A stretch of 64,000 bases of DNA from assembly GCF_030867095.1 (NCBI RefSeq), contig NC_081824.1:306420956-306484955 (forward strand), read 5' to 3'. Shown here piece after piece: positions 33,830 through 60,655 of the stretch; the first letter of the stretch is position 1, and every line of letters begins with the position of its first letter. This stretch comes from Alligator mississippiensis (taxonomy: Eukaryota; Chordata; Crocodylia; Alligatoridae). Below the pieces are notes generated by a model. It was not told the origin of the DNA. It worked only from the letters and a program-made list of their open reading frames with translations, and did no database searches. Made by a program: the position numbers and the translations under genes.

Positions 33830-36800
33830 GGATGGACTATCACACTGACACTGGGCATCTTTTATTAACACGCAGCAATAAACTGTGGAGTTCATTGCTC
33901 CACACCTTATTGCTCCCAGCAAGCTCCTGGGCACATGGACTGTAGCACACTGAGCCAGGCCATAGCATCCCCAGCTTGCAGGGGGCCCCAGGGGCCAGCC
34001 TGCCAGGCTGGGGCTCCTCCGACTGGGCTTAACGGCTGTTTGTCAACGACACAAGATTTCCCGTTTATGCCAACGCAACTGAGTTTGTGTTTGCATGATT
34101 GGGATTGCCTGCTGCTCTTAAAGTCTTTTCAGTGCGTTAAACTAACAGTGCTGGATCATGTTTTATTTTGCATTGAGTTCACTTACCTCGCTCCAATCTA
34201 TGGATTCGTGTCTTGCAGTCAGGGACTCAAAGACTTGTAATTACTTTCCGTTGGCACCAAGTGGTGCTGTGGTGCTGTGCTATTTCTGTAGTTCGGGCCT
34301 TTAGCTAGTGGGTGCCACTGTGATTGTAGTGTCTCTGTGTGTTTTTTTTTTACCCTCACTCCCTCCTCTCTTCTCCCTCCTCCACAGCTGACTGTAGGCA
34401 TGCAGGGCACGGCGTGGTATGTGGTCTATCCAGGTATAATAATAATAATAATAAGAGAAAGGGAGAGCAACCAATTCCGTATGTCATATACCACCCTCCC
34501 ATTAATTTTTCTGCTGCTGCCGCCACCAGTTCTGTGTGTGATACCCACTTACACCTGTGTATCTCCCCTCCATGCCCCCCGCCTGATGCACCCACCCCTG
34601 TGTTCAGAATTGCAGAGCCCAGTGGTGTCAGAATGGTAAGCTTGCAAATATAAAAGTTTGGAGTGTGATACCCTACCTCCTAAAGACTTCCTTCAAATTT
34701 CTTATCATTTACATTCACATTGCAGAACCACGGCGAATAGTCCAGGCAGATGCTGCCTTCCAGACCCGCCACCACTCCAGATATGGCGTAGAAATCCTCT
34801 CGGGTAATATATAGGTAATGACCTACTGACCGTGTACGTGGCGGGTTTGGGAGGCAAGAATTTGGGGGGCAAGAGGTCAGTTTTTGGACTGTCGTCCAAA
34901 ACACCATCCTCTTCCTCTTTCTTCCCCCTCCCTGCAGAAATGTTTCACAGAAGAAGAGTAAAGAAGGCCACTTAAAAGAAGGAGGAGAAGGAGCTGTTAT
35001 TTAGAAAGTGTAGATGTAGTTAAAAGTTAGTAAGGTAAAAATACTGACCTTTTTAATACTACTATTATATTTTACTATTTATTTTAAATTGTCTTTATTT
35101 TATTTACTATTTAAATATTTTTTTATTTATGTACTCTCTTTTTCTTTTAATAAAGTTTTGTAATTTTTGTAATAAAGCTTTGTAATTATTTTGTCTATAT
35201 ATGTGTGGCATGCTTTCTTTCTTCATGTTTTCTTTCTTCATAGGGAGACTGGAATGCATTGTGCAGTTCTGTGATGGCAGGGGTGGGTTTGGAGAGGTAA
35301 GGACAGTGCCCACAAAAAAAAGCAGCATGGCTATAGAGCCTGGCTACTTAACATGTGAAAGAGGGTGATTTAGTAAGTATTTGGTGTATTATGAGGCAAA
35401 TTTTTCCTTCTACTTTCACAAAAGAAAAGAGTCCGTCACAGGAATCATTGTCTTTCAACAGTCCATTCTTTATTTACCCTTTTAGTTTTCTTTTCAATAG
35501 CCAGATCATGAGTGAGTTACATTTGTATCAATCCAAGCATTCACTGAGAAAACACACAAATCCACCCACCCACCCAAGCATGCCATTGGTAGGTAGTCAA
35601 TAATAATTTCCCCACAGCCCAGGGTGCAACAGGGAGGCACCTATGGAGGGATATTTTAACCAGCTAAAAGCAGGGTGACAGGAGGGCCCTGCCATGGGGC
35701 AACAGGGACCTAGCTTGTTCATTAGCTAACATGTGGTCACTAACCAGGAAGGAGTTTGGAAGGTTGCCACATGACCAGTAACTGGGATAAAATGCCACCC
35801 TGCATGCTAAGAAGAGCACACAGGCAGGCATTGGGCAGCAGGGAGGGAAGTGAGTGGGTGTGTTTGTGGGCTCAAAGGCCCACCATGCAGTGCAGGATGC
35901 CATTGGTAGTCAAGTGGTGATGCATGGCTGTAACAAGAAAGGAGAAGAAACGCAAGGAGACAGAAGAGAAGCTTCAGCAGTGTGTGGTGATAACACCCCA
36001 GGGTGCAACCAAAAGGGAGACTGGGAGGGAATTTTCCCCAGGCAGAACTTCCTGGGGCATGGCCAGTAACCAGGAAGGGGGAGGGCAGTCACAGGGAAAG
36101 AGGGACTGAGAGAGGGAATTTTCCCCCAGCCAGAAATCCCAGCCATGGGAATAGAAGGACCTATGGAGGGGTTGAGGGGCTTGCTCATTAGCAGAGAAAT
36201 GGCCAGTAAACAGGAGGAGACCACAAGGTATCTGGGGAACATTTCTGCTATATATGTATGCCAGCCAGCCAGCCAGCCAGCAAGCTCCCAGCCAGGGACT
36301 CCCCGCCATGTACCTGTGCAGCCCCCCCTGTGTACCTGTGCAAGAGAGATTGCCAGCTCTCCCCACTGCACCCCATGCAACAAGTGGCCAGGAAAAGCAG
36401 CAGGCAGAAAAATGAAAAAAGAAATGGACCCAAAGAATGAATGAAATCCCTTTTCCCCACCCAGCAGTGTGAAGGTGGATTTTGCCAGGCCTTCCAAGAT
36501 ATGGAGGCAGATGCTGAAAGCTAGGTTACTATGAGGTTTTATTGTAAGGAACACAATATTGTAAGCAGTCGGTTACTTGGGCTTCTTTGCCTTCACTCCA
36601 CCAGCATCCTGAACCGGCCCTGGCTCCCTGAATCGCAGTGATGGCTACCTGGCCCTGCTGCCAGTTTTACAGCCCTCCTCTGACCCCACTGTGTTAGGGG
36701 GAATAGGCTCAGCTGTAATGATCCCAGGTGCCTCCTGAACAGAAGCAAGCTGAGCGGGCCTATTTTTCCCGTTCTGGGGTGGTACCCATTTTTTAAAGAG

Positions 36801-38255
36801 GTGCTTCTCCCATCTCTGCATGGCACCACTTAAAAAGTCCTGTGACCTCTGGAACTCAACACAGGACTCTGTGGTCATGTCTACCAAACGCTGCATGCTG
36901 TCTTGCATTTCCTCCATGATGGCATCATTGGAATGCAGGGATTCCTGGAGTTCGTTCCACCAGGCATCTGCATGTGACGCTCTGGCTCATGAATTCGCTG
37001 CCAAAACCTCCAGTGAGCTTTCTCAGGAGCATCGCTGCCTGTGGCGTATATTCCTGCAGCGCTCTGGTGCAGTGTGAGCTGGGGTCTGTTCCCAGCCACT
37101 GTCAGTCATGGTAGCTGGTAAACAAACAAAAAAGCCTTCCTGGTTTCGTCACATTGCTTTCCCCCAAGAGGAGGAAACTACACACTACCACCACCCACCC
37201 TGCAGTGGAGAAAATGCCTGCAGGCATGGAAACAGATGCTGCAAGAGTCAGGAACCATTTGTACTGCCCAAAATTTACCAGTGCCCGGTTTGGAACCACG
37301 TTCACGGCTGCCACTCCCCATGTCAGCTGCAGACATTTAAAGCCAAAAATTAGTTTGGCTTCTGTTACATTACAAGCTATCCAACCCCAAAAGAGAATGG
37401 GGTATACCCTTCATCTACCACCGCTGAAAAAGCATGGTGACCCACCTCCAGTGACACATGAATTCCCACCTTCCTGCCCCCCATATCCAACCAGCACAAA
37501 CCCGAGCAGTGCCTGCCAGTGGCAAGAGGCACATTACAAGATACTGGTTGTGCATGTTCTTGGGACTCGGTAACAGAAAGTGATACTTGAGTGTTGTTCG
37601 GAACAGAAACCACATCAGCCGCATGGATTTCTTCCTGTTCCTCCACCTCCTCCTGCTCCTCCACCTTATCATCTGTGCTAGTCCATGGAATCGGTGGGGA
37701 CACTGGCACTGCTATCGCAGCCAATAGTGGACGGGCAGATGGGGGGTGAGTGAACAACCTGAAGTCCGCCTTAGGAGTGTGGCAGAAGGGGTGTGGTGCA
37801 TATTTCATCCCAAGACCAACAACAACCCACCATACCAAAAACAGTTGACAACATCCCTCCAAAAGCCGTATGTCGCACTACACAAACTGATTCACTGCTA
37901 AATTTTAAAGGTGCAGTTAATTAACGAGGGCTAAACATTGTATCGTGTACAAATGCCCAACATGCTGCAGGGGCTGGCTGGTACATGAGCATGCTTCAGT
38001 GTGGGGCTAGTCAGCAGGTAGCCCTTTCACTGAAGCACCCTTGTGCCCCAGCCAGCTAGTCAGCATTTACATGTGTGTGGCTGCGCATGAAAAAACTGCA
38101 GCAGGGTAGGACCTGTATTTACAAGTACTAGCCTGCTGTGGAGTTTATTAATTCTGTGTGCCCTAATAGGGATGCATATGTAGACACTGAGATGTTTACT
38201 GCACAGCTAATTAGTCAACTGTGCAGTAAAGTCTTATGTAGACATGCCCACTGTA
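33830..38255. repeat. Composite repeat-like block with decayed coding remnant
   Basis: A block of unusual composition runs from about 33830 to the hairpin near 38195-38230 and the terminus-like tatgtagacatgccc at about 38254. It contains a (TAA)n tract at 34436-34455, (CAGC)n at 36259-36281, two diverged copies of a roughly 200-bp word group (35640-35780 and 36060-36240), and a decayed minus-strand coding stretch at 36645-37862. It is probably one or more DNA transposons, borders uncertain. Confidence 0.4.
36645..37862 (-). pseudogene. Decayed frame, possibly Myb/SANT-like protein of a PIF/Harbinger transposon
   Basis: Read on the minus strand, 37377-37862 carries an acidic stretch (STDDKVEEQEEVEEQEEIH). 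Downstream, 36645-36917 carries a helical, coiled-coil-like stretch (MEEMQDSMQRLVDMTTESCV, EFQRSQDFLSGAMQRWEKHL). An acidic linker followed by a C-terminal helix is usual in the DNA-binding partner protein of Harbinger transposons. The DNA-binding domain was not identified and the frame is broken between the two parts. The assignment is tentative. Confidence 0.3.
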
Positions 38256-39333
38256 AACCAAAGTACTAGTATGATTCACTGCTAAATTGCATAGGTACAG
38301 ACTGGTGCCATTTTACTGAAATCAGTAGTATCATCTTCATCCTGTCCGTGGACTCACGTTATGGTTAGTCAACCCTATATCCTTATTCATACTGCAGAAT
38401 ATGTCCCTATAATTGCATAAAAAGATTTAGATGATTCTTGCCTTAGGTGAATGATACATCCTACAGACTTTAAATACAAAGTGAGACTATTTTGATCACT
38501 GTTTTGAAAAGAATATGTGAAATAAAGGCAAGAATCAGTGACTGGCACAATGTATGAATACTTCAGCTTTTATCGTAGAACTGAACCCAGTGAAATAGTT
38601 AAACAATGCTGCATACTCTTATGTCTATGAACACTTACATTCATGCACATTGAACACATATGCATCGCTGTTTGTGGAATCAGGTCTTACATTTGCCTTT
38701 TAGTCTTACAATGAAATAAGAGTAGAAAATAACTATAAAGAAATACAAATGACATCTTCCTAAGATAGTAGGAGCTTTAAAAGAATACTTGTTGTAGAAG
38801 AAGGCTCCTCTGGGGCAGTATTAAGATGAAGACATAGCACCAATTATCACAGGATCAGAAATACCCGCCGTTTGAGCTATAGACAGGAAGCTTGTTCTGT
38901 TTTTTTGTTGTCACTAATTTAATTTAGCCAGACAACGAGTGCTTGTATGCAGTAATTCCCCCACCCAGTTGAGAAAGTATTACATAACTGAGAAGAGGAA
39001 CTAGTATTTTGCAACAAGGGTGGTTTTCCTAGTAAATTTAGGAGAGCTTTCTCAGTTTATGAGAGTCTTGTCAACTCATTGGTCAAATATAAAAACATAG
39101 TTGGTAGTCTTCATATGTGCAAGTGTGCATGCAAAATTACATGTGTGATTTGGAAGCATTTATCATAACTGGCAGACAGCAAAAGAACAGCTATTTCTTA
39201 GGTGTGTGGGGATGATCCGACATCTACTCCCTTATTGTCATTAATCCTAAAATATAGAAACCACTGTAAAACTCTGCTTTAAAGGTTAACACCAATAATC
39301 TCTTGCTTTTCCCTACATGTTGATCCTTTAAAC

Positions 39334-39647
39334 CAATAGATCTCAACCTTTTAAACCTGAAGCACCCCCTGTTAGATACAAGGCACCCCTCAGAAAATGC
39401 CAGTTTCCATGTGTTTTCTGTCTATGGAAAATTAACAGTGTAATTCTTCTGTTGCAAAGAACTCAGAAAGACAACAATTGGTCAGAATGTTTTTAACACT
39501 ATGGCTTCTTATTTGAAATCTCTGGGTTTATCATGTAAATCATGTTTGCACACCTAACAGTGCTAACATTAATGGCACCTTGGGGCACCCTTGCAAGGAT
39601 CTCAAGGTACCCCAGGGGTGCTGCAACACACTGGTTGAAAATCACTG
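39334..39647. mobile_element. hAT MITE with 7/8 target duplication
   Basis: It starts caatagatctcaacctttta and ends cactggttgaaaatcactg. The target duplication is ctttaaac (39326-39333) and ttttaaac (39648-39655). The element is 314 bp and non-coding. Confidence 0.85.
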
Positions 39648-40584
39648 TTTTAAACATTTGGCAGCTGTATGAACTACAAAAGCAATACAAGCTTGAAAAG
39701 GTTTTTGTACTTAGCATATTGGTTCTAAAACCAATGCCAAGGACCTAAACAATCCCAAAGATTACAGGTCTCCCTCTGAAAGATTCTGGACCCTACCGAC
39801 TTCCATTGAAGACAATGACATTAATTAGGATTGCTCAGCCCTTTTCAGAATCAAGCACTTTAATTGTAAAGCTAATTACAGTGGCATAGGTCAGATTTGA
39901 ACTGAGGCCTGTAGAATAGACCCTGGACATTTGGAAATTACAAGTATAGCACAGCATTTAGATAATCTCAAAACTCTCAGATATAATATGCTTGGGGATT
40001 GATTTTCATGAAACACCTACCCTTCATCCAACTACAGACACAGTTCTGTGTCCTCCTGAGCTTTTCATGAGTAATAACTTGTGGCTATTTTGATGCTACA
40101 CCTATAAAATCAATGAGAAACATGAAACGAATGGCAGTGTTTAAAATATGTTGGCTAATGATTTCTACCCTGCTAAAGGGGTTGGAGCTTTCTGTGCATA
40201 GAGAAGAAATATTTGGTAATCTGGGAGGGAAGAGAAGCTCAGTAACCATTTTCAGTTTAGGCTGCTGAGAAGGCCAAGCTCTAATTTCAGTCACTTTGAT
40301 TTGCATTCCTAAATGCTTGTCCTAATTAAAGCAATTTGCTTTGGTGTTATGGGTTTAATTATTTCCCCTCCCCCCTCACTGTAATCTGTTGCAAAGCATT
40401 TTCAAGTAAATTTAACACTCATGGAACAAGTCAGAGGAACAGTTTGGAAGTGCAGGAGTTCTGCATGGCCAACTACTGAACACAGTGCTGCTTCATGTGG
40501 CTTAACAGCAGCCTGTAAAGAACTTCATGGAGGATAATCTACTGAATGCCACATAAATTTCATTTTAAAGGATGCATCGTTTTG

Positions 40585-41694
40585 CAGTGGTGTAACAAGT
40601 AGAGCGGGTGTCCAAGGCAAAACTTGCAAGACAGCAGCAGGGGGCAAACAGGTTCTGAGACTGGGGCTGAAGGGGAGGGGGGAAGAAATCTTACCTATGC
40701 TGGGAATTCCTCAAACGGGGGGGGCAATTTTTTTGGCTGGAGGGCCACTTTAGAAATTCTGATGAGCTGTTGCAGGTGGGGGTTTAGGGGGTGCTGACCA
40801 GGCCCAATGCAGCAGGGACGGGTACTGACCTGGCCCAGTGTGGTGCGGGGGAGGACTATTGTTCATATCCAGACCCTGCACCCACCACCAGGAGCACCAG
40901 ACAGAGCGAGCAGGGGGGGTCTCCATGGAGATTGGCTGGGACCCCTTCAGACTGGGCGGACTTGGTCGGGTAGATAGGATGGGGCCATGGGTGGACAGGG
41001 AGCAGCATCTGGGAGCAGGATGGGTGGGCAGGTGAAAGAGCTAGGGCTGGGAATGTGGGATGGTGACAGCCACGCAAGGAGTGGATCACAGCTCTGCCCC
41101 TGCACCCAGGCCCCATCCCATCTGCCTGGCCAAGCATACCTGCCCACAGGAGTCCCGACCAGACTCCATGGAGACCCTGCTCACCCACTCCAACCAGCAC
41201 CTCCAGCAGTGGGTGATGGACAGGTGGACCAGGATTCCCAGGCAGCCAGGCCAGGTCTGGCAGTGGCAGAGACACTAGCAGCAGCAGCAGCTGGAAGGAG
41301 CTGCCACTGGGGGGCTGCTGGGAAGTAGAGTCTGGCCAGGCCACCCATGTCCCGCCACCTGGGGGCAGCAAGACTGGCCACATGTGCCACAGCCCAGGCT
41401 GCTCCCAAGGGACCTACTGCAGGCTAGCTAGAATCCCTTGGTGGGCTTGGTCTGGCCTGTTCACCATATTTTGCCCACCCCTGTCCTAAACAGTCTCCAG
41501 CTAAGTCACTGCTGCTTCTGTCACATGCTCTGCCCACCCCGGCTCTTGCTCTTAAAACAGCAGTAGCTGGGACCAAGTTTGGAGTTCCTGGCATGAGTGC
41601 AGACCCACAGGGATGGGTGGGGGGCAATTCTGGCCCCTCCTAACTTGATACTTGGGGCACATACCCCTCTTGCCCACCCTTAGTTACATTACTG
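40585..41694. mobile_element. hAT-like element, outer of a nested pair
   Basis: The left end cagtggtgtaacaag is mirrored by the right end cttagttacattactg. The flanks show no clear target duplication. Most of the interior is a second element at 40716-41484; without it this element is about 340 bp. Confidence 0.7.
40716..41484. mobile_element. hAT-like element nested in 40585-41694
   Basis: The left end cggggggggcaatttttttg is mirrored by the right end catattttgcccacccctg. The target duplication is tcctcaaa (40708-40715) and tcctaaac (41485-41492), 6 of 8 matching. The interior is GC-rich and non-coding, and its long ORFs are artefacts. Confidence 0.75.
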
Positions 41695-41837
41695 GGTTTT
41701 TTTGTAAGGCCCATTGAATATAGTGGTATTAGTACCACTACATATATAGGTATCCAAACACAGGATGCTGCGGAAGATTTTTGAAGTCAGAAGTTTCCAT
41801 TTGAAAGATTTTTTTTTATTGTGAAAGTTTTAATAAT

Positions 41838-42020
41838 ATATTCATAGTTTCGTAGTTGGTAGGGTCAGAAGGGACCTGAGCAGATCATCAAGTCCAACCC
41901 CCTGCCATGGGCAGGAAAGAGTACTGGGGTCAAATGACCCTGGCGAGGTGTTCACCCAGCCTCCTCTTAAAGACCCCCAGGGTAGGATTCAAGGGGGTAG
42001 TTATCTCTGGTAGGCACAGT
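41838..42020 (-). repeat. CR1 LINE 3' tail
   Basis: The plus strand reads ttcatagtttcgtagttggt, then agggtcagaagggacctgag and gtccaaccccctgccatggg. This is an antisense CR1 3' end, continuing into ORF2-tail words (cacccagcctcctcttaaag). Confidence 0.88.
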
Positions 42021-43613
42021 CCATAGTAAGAGTCAGACCATCCAAGGGAGAATCAAGTGGCATTCTGCCTCACAGAAGAGCACAGTTGTTTCTGGATTTT
42101 TTCAGATATGCTATGGGTAAGAGGTTTTATCCCAAATACCTTTCCATTGAAGAACTAGCATGATGTGTTATCCAGAATGTATATGGACAAGTTAGAGCCA
42201 TGGCTTTGTCTACCTGTGCCCTGTACTTTCTGATGAGATTCTCCTGTGAGGAACATTTGGTAAGTAAGCAAGGCATTAACATTATGATTATGGGATCCCA
42301 TTTATAAGAGAAGAAAAAAAGAGGGTTGGGAAGAGGCTTATTTCAAACTTGTCCCATAAAACCAGACCACTCACTCTGAAGAGTACATCAGACTTGTGAT
42401 AGGCTGAGAAGAGGGAAGAGAAGATTTTGTTCACCATCCTATTCAGAAATCTTCCTCTTCCCACCATGACTGACAAATTATAGCAAAGCTTTTAAAGAAA
42501 TTGAAAGAATCATGTTAGTTCTTGGACTGTAAGCCCCTCATTTGATAAGTTGTGCTAATTACTCTATATAATTAATAAGCTGTTTGGCAGGGGGGGGGTT
42601 TCTGAATTAAAGAGGGCTACAACCTTCTCATGCTAAGGTACAAAACACAACAACAGGAAATATTAACACAGAGAAGTCGGGAAAGATTTCTGGAGCCTTG
42701 AAAAAGAACAAATATGGCAGCATCTAGAAAATCAATAAATTAAATCAAAACTGCTGAATAATAGAAATCATGGAAAGAAAAGTTTTTCAGAAGGCTGAAA
42801 TATACTGTATTTTGGCATTTTTATATTTCCTCTTTGCTAGTAATTTTAATGCTCAGCATGTGGTCTAGCTCCCACTGAAACTACAAGGATAACTTGCCAT
42901 GACCTCAGTGCAGGATTACATCTTTATTTTATTTCACGAACATAATTTGCTGTTATTCTGAAGAAGAATTTTCTTTCATTCTGGTTTAACTATGTTCTCT
43001 CCTAATTCATGTGCTACAAGCAGAAGTTTGCAGGCTTAGAACTGGCCTTGTGGGAGAGAAGCTAAAAAATTCCCCACAAAAACAATGATTTACGTGTTCT
43101 GTTTAAACCTTTTTGCTTTGTTTTCAAACGCTGGAAATTTTGAAACAAGTTACAGAACTATGGGCTGCCTATGAAGATGTGTGACGCAGTAGATGGATAC
43201 TACCCGATGTCTGACCCACATTGTGAACAGACAAATAACCCAGCAGATGTATCTAGAACTGCCAGAGCAGGCAGCCACTTGAACCTGACAGCAAGATCTA
43301 ACTGGTGTTCAGGATTTCCAGGGGTGACTGCAGATGTGCTGACAAGGTAGGGAGCAGATGGTTTTAACTGGTGAACAATGAACAAGAAGAACCAGGGAGG
43401 CACTCAGGGAATCTGTAACATACTATATATGGCGGTTACAAACCTTTTCCCCTTTTGCAGTTGCTCAGTGAATGTAATGTCCCTCTATAGTGATAATATA
43501 AAAAAAATCACTTATGCAGGCCCCTTTTTATAGTTTTGCCTTTCCAGGTGGCCCATGAGAAGACGACACTTGAAAGTACTGCATGGCGTGTGGGTATATT
43601 GTATGCACAGCAT
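42021..43613. other. Intergenic between the two gene 3' ends
   Basis: This is AT-rich sequence without a recognised gene or repeat. Its upper part could be distal CYBB 3' UTR if the poly(A) signal at 42923 is used. Confidence 0.4.
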
Positions 43614-45137
43614 TTTATTCATGTAAGTCACAGATACAGTCCAAATGAACACCACTTTCTAAAATATGCCTCTACTGATAGAAAGAAGTAGCTCAGAAGC
43701 AAAACCAAAAGCATTTATATGCATTTTAAAATGCTTAGCAATGAACCCATTAAATCAGTTGGTGACATGAAGCTCTTTCACCAATTCAGAGCTATCCTAG
43801 AAAGCAGAAACTGAAGATTTGGAAAGTATGGCGCCTATCTTTTTTTTACAATGCTGTGCCATGAATCTGGAAGCACAAGGCAGTCCATGTGTTTTGAGTT
43901 TGAGGTCTGAAAGCTGTTGACTAAAGGCAAAGTGGGACCTGAACACAGGAGCACAGGCTGCAGTGTACCAGAGACACCCAGAAAATGTAGTTTTTTACCC
44001 AAAGAATCCCTTAAAACAAAATGGGTATTAGCAAAGCTCAGCAATGAAAAGAACGTTTCATTTTTGCCCAAACATGCTTAATTCCCACTTAGTAGCAGTA
44101 ATTCCTAGGCAATGCAATAAGGATAAGGATCACATTAGGCTGGATATATAAGGTCTCTGCTTCCAAGAGCTTACAAATATAATGTTCTTTTACAAATAGA
44201 AATGTATCACCTCAGAATAATCATACATACATTTCATTTGCCTACAAGTGTATAGTGCAGTGCCTGCAGTAGCAGAGAGCTGGACTTAATGACACAGGGT
44301 ACATGTTAAAGGCAAGTACTAGGGAACATCTCTGTGAAGGACAGAATACCTGCTCTGCACACCCTACACTACAGAAGAGATGTAATATGACCACAGTATT
44401 ACTGCACTTGGGTACACGCCAACATACTCCCCTATCTACAGTATGTTTATTGGTCCAAGCCCAGCACTGCAATACAAGAAAATGTAGAGTGGGTGTGCAG
44501 AGTGGGTGTGCAGTGCATCACTGCAGTATTCCCTATCATACGCCTTTGATTTTGTGGTCCCTTCCAGTCCCGTGTTCCTGAAAGCACCAGGGGAAACATT
44601 GGTTTTCAGAGAATCTGTCCTTTGGATCAGAAATCTGGACTTGGATTTGAAAGCCTGAAAATGCTAATATGAGAACTGTCTCTCCCATTCATCCTTTCCA
44701 AAATCCTTCCTTTTCCCCAAGGGTCAAGATAAACTGCATTTTAAGTAGCAAGCATTATGCTAGAATGCATTATTGTTTAATAGCATTAAGCTGTTATCAA
44801 TGTAAACTGACTCCCAGATGCATCCACTGTCTATAACCCGGGGCAGTCACTATGAACAGAAGGAAGATAAAGACAGTTAATTGAGAAAAATCCTCCAAAT
44901 AACAGATTGCTGCTAAAATAGCTCAGAATTTAGAGGGCAACACAAAGAGACTCTCACCCAATTTCCCTGCTTGGTTACACTAGTGTAAATCCAAAATGAT
45001 GTCAGTGAAGTCAAGGGACTAACACTGAGGCAACTGAGATCAGAATTTGGCCCACCATCCCCATATCCAAGCAAAAGAGGAATAAACAAATTAATTTTTG
45101 AGCTTAGCTATTCCTGTGTCTCTTGGGGAAAGCAGAG
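43614..45137 (-). other. CYBB: Probable CYBB 3' untranslated region
   Basis: AT-rich sequence without ORFs or recognised repeats lies downstream of the stop. On the minus strand AATAAA occurs at 44446-44451 and 43614-43619, with another at 42923-42928. The mammalian 3' UTR is long, as I recall, so the second or third signal is more likely than the first. The end point is inferred. Confidence 0.4.

Positions 45138-60655
<15,518 letters not shown>

Noticed and set aside
40856-41408. 175-codon minus ORF
   Set aside because: It lies inside the nested hAT 40716-41484 and has no transposase motif.
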